In this document: positions 55,943 to 64,000 of the stretch, piece after piece
How positions within the stretch are numbered: position 1 is the first letter of the stretch
Layout: every line of letters starts with the position of its first letter
DNA from: Gemmatimonadota bacterium
GTDB taxonomy: Bacteria; Gemmatimonadota; Gemmatimonadetes; Longimicrobiales; Gaopeijiaceae
Direction: 5' to 3'
Length of the DNA: 64,000 nucleotides
Assembly: GCA_015664885.1 (NCBI GenBank)
Contig: DQPL01000089.1
Span: 62,001-126,000, forward strand
The notes under the pieces: model-generated
What the model was told of the DNA's origin: nothing
The model's input: only the letters and a program-made list of their open reading frames with translations
The model's database searches: none
Made by a program: the position numbers and the translations under genes

Positions 55943-58900
55943 ATGGAAAGGGTTCCAAAACTGTTCGTCCGAGTGTTCGTCTGTCTAGCAGCCTGCCACC
56001 TGTTCCCGGCGGCAGGGCCCGGCGACGTCGCGGCACAGTCGCAAACCACGTCCGCGATACGAGGGATCGTACTCATGGCGAGCGATACCGCGCTAGCCGA
56101 CGCGACGGTGACGGTTCGGCACGTTCAGACGGGTGTCGAAAGGAGCGTGATCACCAACGCGGACGGGCGTTTCTTGTTGCTGCTCTTGCAGCCCGGCGGA
56201 CCCTACGAACTCACGGCCACGCACTTGGGTTACGCTGAACTCACGCTCGAGGGTATCCAGCTGCAGGTCGGGGAGATGCAGACGCTGGAATTGTACCTGT
56301 CCGAGCAGGCCATCGAGGTCGCGGGCATCGCGGTCAATGTCGAGCGTGCCGAGATCTTCAACCCAGGCCAGGTCGGGCCCGCCACGCTACTGAACGAGCG
56401 CTTCGTCGAGTCGGTGCCGATCCTCTCACGAGACGTCATGGAGCTGGCGCTCCTGTCCCCCCAGGTGACGACCACGGAGAACGGTGGCTTCTCGGTCGCG
56501 GGCCAGAACGACCGCTACAACCAGGTGCTCATCGACGGTGTGGGCAACAAGGACCCGTTCGGGCTGACGGCGGGCGGCGTGCCAGGCGGCCAGGCCGGCG
56601 CGAAGATGCTGCCCCTCGACGCCGTGGCCCAATACCAGATCCTGATCGCGCCCTTCGACGTTCGCCTCTCCGGCTTCGCCGGAGGCGTGATGAACGCGAT
56701 TACCAAGGTGGGCACCAACGAATGGAACTTCCGAGGCTTCGCCGTCGGGCGAAACGAAGCGCTCATGGGTGACCTCAATCTTCCGACCGGCATCGTCGAA
56801 GCGTCTGGCGTGGACCGATCGCTGTTCGGGTTCAGCGCGGGTGGGCCGATCGTTCGCGACCAGGTGCACTTCTTCATCGCGACCGAATTCGAGGAGCGAG
56901 CCAAACCTCCCACGGGCTTCAATCTCGTGCGCGACGATCCGGCCGTCATCCAGATATCACCGGCATCGATGGGGGCCTTCCAGGAACTGTTCGAGAGTTC
57001 GTTCGGCGTCGATACCGGAATCGGCGGTCCCTATTCGCTCAACCAGGAGCTCGCGAATATCTTCGCGCGAGTCGACGCAACGTTGGGAGGCGGTCACCGC
57101 CTCACGGCGCGCAACGTCTTTGCACGGGCACAAAACGACGATACGCCGAATCGCACGGTGTTCGAGCCCTACGAGCTGTCGTCCAACGCGGTCCTCCGCG
57201 AATCGGCGACGAATACGATGTCGATTCAGCTCTTCTCAGAGGCGAGCAACGGAGGAGGCAACGAGCTGGAGTTCTCGGTCCAGCGCACCACGGATCATAC
57301 GACGCCGATGAGTTCTTTCCCCCAAGTCGAAGTCGACCTCAAAAGTCCGGTCGGCGACGGTCTGGCTTTCACGCGCGCCGTCCGTGCCGGCGCTCAATTC
57401 TTCGCGCAGGCGAACGACCTCGAGCAAACGACGGTCAGGTTGACCAACACGTTCACGCTGCCGACCGCAGGGGGAAGCACCTACACGCTGGGCATGACCG
57501 GCTCCCTGAACAGTCTCCAGCACGAGTATCTGCCAGGCGCGCTCGGGGACTATTACTTCTCGAGCATGGGACACCTGGCTAACAACGCGCCCGAGAGATA
57601 CCAGCGTAGCATTCTGCTGCCGGGCCAGGATCCCGCGGTCAACTTCTCAGTGCTCGAGGTCGGCGCTTACGTCCAGAACGAGATCAACGCCGGAAAAGGG
57701 CTGACCATGCGCTTCGGCATGCGCGTCGACGTGCCGCACATGCTGGACACGCCCGAATACAACGCCGAATTCGACGACTTGTTCGGTTTCGACACGTCGA
57801 AGCCGCCGTCCGGGCAGATCCTCATCTCGCCGCGCTGGGGCTTCAATTGGCAGAGTGAGGGTCAGCGCACCACACAGGTCCGCGGCGGCGCCGGCTTCTT
57901 CACCGGACAACTGCCGTACGTGTGGCTCTCCAACGCGTTCCACAACACCGGTCTACGATCCATCACCGAGGTGTGCACGGGTCGGCGGACGGACGACCCG
58001 CTGACCGGAAACACGGCTCCCGGATATGATCTGGGCAACACCCCGGTGGGGTGCCTCAACGGCTCCCCCATTACCGTGCGGCCGGTCACGGTCTTCCACC
58101 CGGACTTCAAGTATCCACGCTACATCAAGTTCTCGGCGATCGTCGACCACGAGTTGACGTCGCGCCTGAGCGGATCGCTCGGCTTCCTGTTCAGTCACGC
58201 GCGCAAACAAGTCTCTGTCGAGGAGAGGAACCTCGACGGTCCGGACGGAGACATCGGCCCTCTCGAGGGATACGGAGGGTTCGAGCGTTCGCACTTCGGC
58301 AACCCCACGCCCAACGGATTCGCGCCGGTCCGCGACCATCCGGAGTACGACCAGGTGTTGCTCGTCACCAACAAGGGTAACGACTGGACCTATTCGCTCA
58401 CCGCAGAGGCACGCGGATTCATCACAGACGACCTGGCGTTCCAGGGCGGGTACTCGTTCGCGCGCTCGTTCGACAGACAAAGCCTGACCCAGGTCGACAT
58501 GATCTCCAATTTCGGATTCAACGCGACCGAGGGGAATCCCAACCAGCCGCTGATGACCGCTTCGAACTTCGACCGGCCTCACAAGTTCGTGATGTCAATC
58601 TACGGGAGTCCGCTGCCGGCTCTGAGAGACACCGACATCTCCCTGCTCTATACGGCTCAGTCTGGCCTGCCGTTCTCCTACGTTTACCGCGGTGACCTCA
58701 ACGGCGACGGGTATCCGGCGCTCGGGCCGGCGTTCGACCGCTTCAATGACCTGCTCTACGTTCCGAACCTCGCGACCGAACTGCCCGCAGGCTTCGCAAC
58801 CACTGCGCTGCTCGCCGCCGCATTGGTGGAGGACGAATGCCTTAGCGCGCATCGGGGAGAGATCCTTAGACGAAACGACTGCCGGGCTCCTTGGGAGCAC

Positions 58901-59233
58901 CGCCTCGACTTGCGCGTCACGCACGCGGTGCAGGCCGGTGACGCACGTATCCGCTTCGAGGTCGACATGATCAACCTGCTGAACTTCATCAACTCGGACT
59001 GGGGCGCCATTCAGTCCATCCGCAGCAACGTTCCGCTGCTGGAGCCGTCAGGGCGGGCGCAGAGCTTCGGCGAAGTGGGAGAGCTGTTCTCACGATGGGC
59101 CGGCGGAGCCTTGCCATCACGCGACCAAGAAGGGAGACTAGTACCACCGGACCCGTGGTCGGTGCTGACCCCCGATTCGCAATGGCAGGCGCAGTTCGGA
59201 ATCCGGGTAACGCTCGGGGGCAACCGGCGGTAA
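55943..59233 (+). CDS. TonB-dependent receptor with N-terminal CarboxypepD_reg-like domain
   Basis: SAIRGIVLMASDTALADATVTVRHVQTGVERSVITNADGRFLLLLLQPGGPYELTATHLGY; NQVLIDGVGNKDPFGL; beta-barrel C-term WQAQFGIRVTLGGNRR. Confidence 0.88.
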   Translation: MERVPKLFVRVFVCLAACHLFPAAGPGDVAAQSQTTSAIRGIVLMASDTALADATVTVRHVQTGVERSVITNADGRFLLLLLQPGGPYELTATHLGYAELTLEGIQLQVGEMQTLELYLSEQAIEVAGIAVNVERAEIFNPGQVGPATLLNERFVESVPILSRDVMELALLSPQVTTTENGGFSVAGQNDRYNQVLIDGVGNKDPFGLTAGGVPGGQAGAKMLPLDAVAQYQILIAPFDVRLSGFAGGVMNAITKVGTNEWNFRGFAVGRNEALMGDLNLPTGIVEASGVDRSLFGFSAGGPIVRDQVHFFIATEFEERAKPPTGFNLVRDDPAVIQISPASMGAFQELFESSFGVDTGIGGPYSLNQELANIFARVDATLGGGHRLTARNVFARAQNDDTPNRTVFEPYELSSNAVLRESATNTMSIQLFSEASNGGGNELEFSVQRTTDHTTPMSSFPQVEVDLKSPVGDGLAFTRAVRAGAQFFAQANDLEQTTVRLTNTFTLPTAGGSTYTLGMTGSLNSLQHEYLPGALGDYYFSSMGHLANNAPERYQRSILLPGQDPAVNFSVLEVGAYVQNEINAGKGLTMRFGMRVDVPHMLDTPEYNAEFDDLFGFDTSKPPSGQILISPRWGFNWQSEGQRTTQVRGGAGFFTGQLPYVWLSNAFHNTGLRSITEVCTGRRTDDPLTGNTAPGYDLGNTPVGCLNGSPITVRPVTVFHPDFKYPRYIKFSAIVDHELTSRLSGSLGFLFSHARKQVSVEERNLDGPDGDIGPLEGYGGFERSHFGNPTPNGFAPVRDHPEYDQVLLVTNKGNDWTYSLTAEARGFITDDLAFQGGYSFARSFDRQSLTQVDMISNFGFNATEGNPNQPLMTASNFDRPHKFVMSIYGSPLPALRDTDISLLYTAQSGLPFSYVYRGDLNGDGYPALGPAFDRFNDLLYVPNLATELPAGFATTALLAAALVEDECLSAHRGEILRRNDCRAPWEHRLDLRVTHAVQAGDARIRFEVDMINLLNFINSDWGAIQSIRSNVPLLEPSGRAQSFGEVGELFSRWAGGALPSRDQEGRLVPPDPWSVLTPDSQWQAQFGIRVTLGGNRR

Positions 59234-59287
59234 GGAGGAGTTGTAGGTTTCGCCGGAAGAGGCCGAAGCTTAGGCCAAGGAGGACGC

Positions 59288-60133
59288 ATGAGAACCCGAC
59301 GCACGGCGAGAGACCGAGCCTTACGAGGGGGGATCTTGACCGCGCTCGTCGTGCTGCTCGCGGCTGGGGCCGTGCCGGCCGAGGAAAGAGCTGCTAATCT
59401 GCTCGGTTACGTGCGCGGCCTCCAGACCCGTCAACCGATCACTGGGGCATCGGTCAAGCTCGAGTCGATGAACACCGTAAGGGTCACGAACGCGCTCGGC
59501 TTCTTCGCATTCACCGACGTACCGCTGGGAACGCACGAACTCGTCATCGAGTCGCTGGGGCACGAGGAGCGCCGCATCCAGGTGCGGCTCAGCGAGGACA
59601 AGAGCTACGAGACCGATGTCGAGCTCAGCACAGAGCCCATCTTGCTCGAGGGCTTGACGGTACGCGTGATCCCGCGGCGTACGTTCAACGAGCTCCGCGA
59701 TCTCGACATCCGCCTGTCGCGCGGCTTCGGCAATTTCGTGCTGCGCGAGGAGCTGGAACAGCGCGGAGGCAACCTCATCACGCTCATCCAGGGAATGCCG
59801 GGCGTCCGTGTCCAAGGTTCGGGCAGCACGATGATGGATCGGACAGTCGTGCTCCGGCGCGCGTCGCACATCGTGTCCCCTGAGCCAGGTGTCTACCGCA
59901 TCGAGTATTGCTACCCGGCAATCTTCGTCGATGGCCGCCGCTTCAGCCGCAGAGCATCGCTGGGTGATCAGCCCACGGACTTGACCGAGTTCCTGGCGTC
60001 CGACATGGACGCGGTGGAAGTGTACGGGGGAACGTCGGTGCCGGCGGCCTTCGGCGGAGGGGACGCCGCGTGCGGCGCGATCCTCATTTGGACCCGCCGC
60101 GGTCCGCGTTGGATCGGAGGCAGGGACAGCTAG
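59288..60133 (+). CDS. CarboxypepD_reg + TonB plug-like domain protein lacking a beta-barrel (281 aa)
   Basis: NLLGYVRGLQTRQPITGASVKLESMNTVRVTNALGFFAFTDVPLGTHELVIESLGHEERRIQV; plug-like LITLIQGMPGVRVQ...DMDAVEVYGGTSVPAAFGGGDAACGAILIWTRRG; SD aaggagg before ATG. Confidence 0.8.
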   Translation: MRTRRTARDRALRGGILTALVVLLAAGAVPAEERAANLLGYVRGLQTRQPITGASVKLESMNTVRVTNALGFFAFTDVPLGTHELVIESLGHEERRIQVRLSEDKSYETDVELSTEPILLEGLTVRVIPRRTFNELRDLDIRLSRGFGNFVLREELEQRGGNLITLIQGMPGVRVQGSGSTMMDRTVVLRRASHIVSPEPGVYRIEYCYPAIFVDGRRFSRRASLGDQPTDLTEFLASDMDAVEVYGGTSVPAAFGGGDAACGAILIWTRRGPRWIGGRDS

Positions 60134-60164
60134 CCCGCGGTCGAAGAGGTCCAGCGGCGCTGGG

Positions 60165-60683
60165 TCAGAGGCAGTCTCGAATCGTCCAACCCTCGGGCTC
60201 GCGCTCTGCCGAACAGCGAAAGCTGTACCAAGTGTGGTTGTTCTCCCGGATGGTTGCAGTCACGCGCGCGAGATTCGGCGTCACCCACTGCGGGTGACTG
60301 ATCCCGATCGCGATCGCGCGAGCCCCCGACTCCACGAGCACTTCCGATAGGTCGTCGCCCCACTGGCAGGCCGAGATGGGCAGCACCCGCGGCCGTACCT
60401 GGGCAAGCCGGGACAGCAGATAGGCGGGCGGATCCATGTCCTCGCTCCTGGCCGCGATCGCGGTCGCGATGCGGTCTCGTCGTCCAGCCCGCTGGCCCAC
60501 GACAAGGCAAATCGCCTCGGGCTTGCCGAGAAAGTCCGAGGGGTCGTAGTGCTCCGCGAGATAACGCACCGCGGCGCCTTGCACCGCCTGCGCCTCCCGA
60601 GCCGGCGTGCGCCCGCCCCACACCTCCTGACTGGCCGCGCATGCACCGAGCGCGAAGACAGAAAGCACGATCAATCGCTTCAT
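60165..60683 (-). CDS. Hypothetical lipoprotein
   Basis: MKRLIVLSVFALGACAASQEVWGG lipobox; internal start in ORF 60165..60920. Confidence 0.65.
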   Translation of the reverse strand: MKRLIVLSVFALGACAASQEVWGGRTPAREAQAVQGAAVRYLAEHYDPSDFLGKPEAICLVVGQRAGRRDRIATAIAARSEDMDPPAYLLSRLAQVRPRVLPISACQWGDDLSEVLVESGARAIAIGISHPQWVTPNLARVTATIRENNHTWYSFRCSAEREPEGWTIRDCL

Positions 60684-60753
60684 CGATCCTCCTGGCAATG
60701 CCGCACTAGGGCAATACGCCGCGGAGCGCCGGATGTTGCCTGCAGCAGGGGGA

Positions 60754-62661
60754 CTAGCCTGGAACGACCGTCGCCGAAAGGATCGCATCGAGTGGCTCGA
60801 GGAGGTCCACCACGTCCATGCCGCTGCTGACCCAACCGAAGGCCGTGAAGCCCCGAGCGAGGTGCGGCTGCCGCGAGTGCGTAATGAAGAACTGGCTGTT
60901 CTCAGAGTCGAGAGAGCCAAGGTTGGCCATCCCCACTACACCGGCCTCGAACGGAAGCTGTGTAAGCTCGGTTCGAATCGTGAAGCCTGGTTCACCCGTC
61001 CCGTCCCGCGCGACGATGTCGCCCGTCTGCGCCATGAAGTTCGGGAGTACGCGGTGAAACGGCACCCCATCGTAATGCCCGTCCAGCGCGAGCCTGGCAA
61101 CGGTCTGCACGGTGAGCGGCGCCTCGGCAGTCAGCAGCTGGAGGGTTACAGTGCCTCTCGTCGTTTCCAAGACCAGGCTAGGAGCGTTACCCAGTCCGCG
61201 CAGGAACCCCCAGTCGATGGTCTGCGCGTCCGGAAGCAGTGGTAGCGAGGGCTCGTCTTTAACCTGCGCTTCCGATGTTGGAGCCGAGGTTGCCCCGAGC
61301 GCTGCAAGGTCGAAGCTGCGGACTGCGAATTCTGGTGATTCGAGTCCTTGTCTCGCCGCCGCCGCGACCGAGGCTCGTGGGTCGTCGATCAGCTCTCTGA
61401 AGAGGTCGAAGTACAGATCATGAGCCTCCGCCGATTGGCGGTCCCCTTGCCACCGTCGCAGAAGCACCAAGGAAGCCTCCGCTGCGGTGCGTTCCGAGGG
61501 GTCGCGCGCCGCCCGAGCGATACGAGACAGCGACTCCTGCCCCGGGATGTAGGACAAGACCTCCAGTCCTACCACCCATCGACGCTCATCACCGGGTGCT
61601 GTGGCGTCCACCCATGCGAGGACCACGTCGATCTGCCGCATCAGCGCGAGTTGAATCAAGAGCTCACGGCTGACCGCGAGCCGGTTCGGATGACCCTCGA
61701 TCCAGCGCTCCAGGAGGGGCACCAGCGAGTCGTCCAAGGCCCCCCCGGTAAGTGCTCGCGCCGCCGCAAAAACAACGAGCGGTGACGGATCGGCGAGAGC
61801 GTCTACCAGCACCTGCACGGCCGAGCCAAGAGGATTGAGTCCCGACATCGCGTTTGCGCGTGTTCGCCAGTCCTGCGCCTGCGCGGCCCACCGTGAAAGC
61901 CGGCCGTAGTCGAGAAAGTCGTCAAGCCTCGCAAGGCCGACGACCAGATGCATCGCGGCCGGATCCGCCAGGTCGTAGCTGTCGAGGGCCTGTCTGACGT
62001 AGATCGCATGTCGGGCCCAGAGTCTGACGCCCGACTGGAGGCCAAAAAAGCTCGACGCGGCCAGCCGTACGGACGGGTCCTCGTGCGTCAGCGTCTCGAT
62101 CAAGTAGTCCCGCAAGCCCTCATGGCTGACCCCATACACGCCCCCGAGGACCGATAGCGAGCTAGCGCGGGCGGCTTCCTCCCAGCTTTCGAGATCGGCG
62201 CTGAGTAGCAGGTCCGCCGCTCGCTCGGTCGCCATGTGACCGAGCGCCTCGATCAGGCGCGAGCGTACGCCCGCATCCGCCTCCTCGGCCAAAGCGGCTC
62301 CGAGAGCACCCGTGCTCCCGGGATCACCGATCCGGCCGAGCGCAAAGGCCGCATCCCGTCGGACTTGGGCCTCCGCATCGTCGAGTAGTGGCGAAAGCGC
62401 AACGACGGACTCGGCAGCCTGAAAGGACGCCAGCGTCATCGCGGCTCGGGCGCGGACTTCGGGACGCTCGGCGAGCAAACGCTCGACGACGCCGTCGATA
62501 TCGCGCTGAATGCCCAGCTCCACCACGGTTTGCAGTTCGGCATCATCGAGCAGGCCGTCGGCGGGCCTCCCCGAGGAGGGCAATGAGGGTGCCGCCTCAC
62601 AACCCGCCGCACCGAATGTCGCGCATAGAACCACAGCCAAGCCCAGTCGTGGACGCCTCAC
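60754..62661 (-). CDS. HEAT-repeat protein fused to C-terminal cyclophilin-type peptidyl-prolyl isomerase
   Basis: RRDAAFALGRIGDPGSTGALGAAL HEAT-like units; YDGVPFHRVLPNFMAQTGDIVARDGTGEPGFTIRTE...LDSENSQFFITHSRQPHLARGFTAFGWV cyclophilin. Confidence 0.88.
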   Translation of the reverse strand: MRRPRLGLAVVLCATFGAAGCEAAPSLPSSGRPADGLLDDAELQTVVELGIQRDIDGVVERLLAERPEVRARAAMTLASFQAAESVVALSPLLDDAEAQVRRDAAFALGRIGDPGSTGALGAALAEEADAGVRSRLIEALGHMATERAADLLLSADLESWEEAARASSLSVLGGVYGVSHEGLRDYLIETLTHEDPSVRLAASSFFGLQSGVRLWARHAIYVRQALDSYDLADPAAMHLVVGLARLDDFLDYGRLSRWAAQAQDWRTRANAMSGLNPLGSAVQVLVDALADPSPLVVFAAARALTGGALDDSLVPLLERWIEGHPNRLAVSRELLIQLALMRQIDVVLAWVDATAPGDERRWVVGLEVLSYIPGQESLSRIARAARDPSERTAAEASLVLLRRWQGDRQSAEAHDLYFDLFRELIDDPRASVAAAARQGLESPEFAVRSFDLAALGATSAPTSEAQVKDEPSLPLLPDAQTIDWGFLRGLGNAPSLVLETTRGTVTLQLLTAEAPLTVQTVARLALDGHYDGVPFHRVLPNFMAQTGDIVARDGTGEPGFTIRTELTQLPFEAGVVGMANLGSLDSENSQFFITHSRQPHLARGFTAFGWVSSGMDVVDLLEPLDAILSATVVPG

Positions 62662-63476
62662 AACCCCCCCTCTTCGAGCAGCTGCTCGATTTCTGTCGCC
62701 TCTACGAAGAAGTCGCCCAGCGCGGTTCCGGCGTCGGGCGTATGCCAGTCCGAACCGCCACTCATGAGCAGGCCGGAGGTGCGGCAGATACCCTCGTAGC
62801 GAAGCATGTCATGGCGCTTGTGTGACGGGCGGTACACCTCCAATCCCCGTAGGCCGGCACGCACGAGCTCCGGCAGCAACGGATCCACTAAGTCTCCAGG
62901 TGGATGGGCCCAAATGGGAATGCCATGCGATGCCAGAATCAGCTCGACCGCTTCCACCGGCGTAAGCAAGCGCGTCGGAACGAAAGCGTCGCTGCCATCG
63001 CCGATGAGGGTGTTGAAGGCTCCATGCACGGACGAGGCGTGGCCGGCCGCCACCAAAGCTCTCGCCAAATGAGGTCGACCGATGGCAACGCGGTCAGGAC
63101 CGGCCTCCTCCTCGACTTGCTCGAACGTGATCTCGATCCCGCTCGCACTGAGCCTGTCCACCATCTCTTGCATTCGCTCGTCACGCCGGCTGGTCGCCCT
63201 CGCGCGGTGGGCGATCATCGCGTCGGCCTCGGGGTCGACGAAGTAGCCTAGCACGTGTACGTCACGATCGCGATGCGTCGAGCTGACCTCCAGCGCGGGA
63301 ATGACCTGTAGGCGCACTTCCGCAGCAACGGCCGACGCGGTCGCAAACGCCGCCGTTGTGTCGTGGTCCGAGACCGCGATTACATCGAGCCCGCCCTTCG
63401 CTGCTGCCCGCACAACGGCCTCGGGCGACCAAGCCCCGTCGGATGCGGTAGTGTGGATGTGCAGGTCGAGCTTCAT
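62658..63476 (-). CDS. PHP domain-containing phosphoesterase
   Basis: MKLDLHIHTTASDGAWSPEAVVRAAAKGGLDVIAVSDHDTTAAF; SGGSDWHTPDAG. Confidence 0.92.
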   Translation of the reverse strand: MKLDLHIHTTASDGAWSPEAVVRAAAKGGLDVIAVSDHDTTAAFATASAVAAEVRLQVIPALEVSSTHRDRDVHVLGYFVDPEADAMIAHRARATSRRDERMQEMVDRLSASGIEITFEQVEEEAGPDRVAIGRPHLARALVAAGHASSVHGAFNTLIGDGSDAFVPTRLLTPVEAVELILASHGIPIWAHPPGDLVDPLLPELVRAGLRGLEVYRPSHKRHDMLRYEGICRTSGLLMSGGSDWHTPDAGTALGDFFVEATEIEQLLEEGGL

Positions 63477-63503
63477 GCGCTAGGGCCGTGACGCACGACG
63501 ACG

Positions 63504-63824
63504 TCAGCCGTCGCTGTCGTCCGCGAACACGATCGCGTCGGCCGGAATCTGCTCGGGCGGTTCGTCACCCGCATACTCGGTCAGCAGCGTCACCCGATCG
63601 CGCTCCACTTTGAGCACGCCGGCGGCCACGTAGAACGAGTCACTTCCGCCGCTCGGCCGGTCGATGGTCATCTCGCCGGATCCGATCAGCGTCAGCATAG
63701 GGGCGTGCCCTCGCAGGATGCCGACCTGGCCATCCCACGCCGGCGCCACCACCGCAGATGCTTCGCCCTCGAAGACGATGCGATCCGGAGAGACTACGCG
63801 AACGTTCAGCAAACCGTCGGCCAC
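63504..63824 (-). CDS. atpC: F0F1 ATP synthase subunit epsilon
   Basis: NVRVVSPDRIVFEGEASAVVAPAWDGQVGILRGHAPMLTLIGSGEM; adjacent to atpD. Confidence 0.92.
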   Translation of the reverse strand: MADGLLNVRVVSPDRIVFEGEASAVVAPAWDGQVGILRGHAPMLTLIGSGEMTIDRPSGGSDSFYVAAGVLKVERDRVTLLTEYAGDEPPEQIPADAIVFADDSDG

Positions 63825-63827
63825 GAG

Positions 63828-64000
63828 CTAGCCCTCCTTCTCTAGGCGTTCGCCTTCCGCGATGACACCTTCGATGCCGCCCTGGAAGTAGAACGCCTGC
63901 TCCGGCAGGTGGTCGAACTCCCCTGCCACAACGCGCTCGAAGGACTCGATCGTGTCATCGAGTTTCACGTACTGCCCGGGTGTGTTGGTGAACACTTCCG
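63828..64000 (-). CDS. atpD: F0F1 ATP synthase subunit beta, C-terminal fragment (partial at window end)
   Basis: Manual translation: [56 protein letters not shown]. Confidence 0.93.
   Translation of the reverse strand, partial: EVFTNTPGQYVKLDDTIESFERVVAGEFDHLPEQAFYFQGGIEGVIAEGERLEKEG

Noticed and set aside
60961-60985. ggttcgaatc tRNA T-loop-like string
   Set aside because: Inside the HEAT-cyclophilin CDS, no acceptor stem or anticodon arm found around it.

Overview
High-GC bacterial chromosomal window, about 45 protein-coding genes, densely packed, with many 4-bp ATGA-type overlaps. Gene content (SusC/SusD pair, GWxTD protein, CarboxypepD_reg/TonB receptors, several large FG-GAP/ASPIC-UnbV 'CRTAC1-like' lipoproteins) suggests Gemmatimonadota or a similar phylum; this is inference only. 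Housekeeping genes: dacB-like PBP4, moeA, etfBA, NhaC antiporter, AAG-type DNA glycosylase, acyl-CoA ligase, aroB, PBP1A, pyrimidine-nucleoside phosphorylase, ruvX-mltG-thiE, PHP phosphoesterase, and atpC plus the 3' end of atpD. No tRNA, rRNA, CRISPR array, transposase or phage gene was recognised. The two strongest discovery candidates are (1) an ~18-kb cassette (about 37.9-55.8 kb) of five predicted FG-GAP/ASPIC lipoproteins around a five-CXXCH cytochrome/TPR membrane protein, with two giant double-module paralogs at its edges and a TonB receptor plus stand-alone plug protein next to it; (2) a 316-bp element at 23778-24093 between two convergent genes, bounded by 30-nt arms that pair 29/30 and containing two further nested long-range helices (three-way-junction layout), a candidate undescribed structured RNA or palindromic element. 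Smaller signals: a 61-nt nested hairpin in the leader of the first CRTAC1-like gene, paired palindromes in a divergent promoter region, and a tandem LOTUS/OST-HTH NYN protein with HhH and RGG-like tail. Start codons were adjusted by eye from the supplied ORFs and are approximate.
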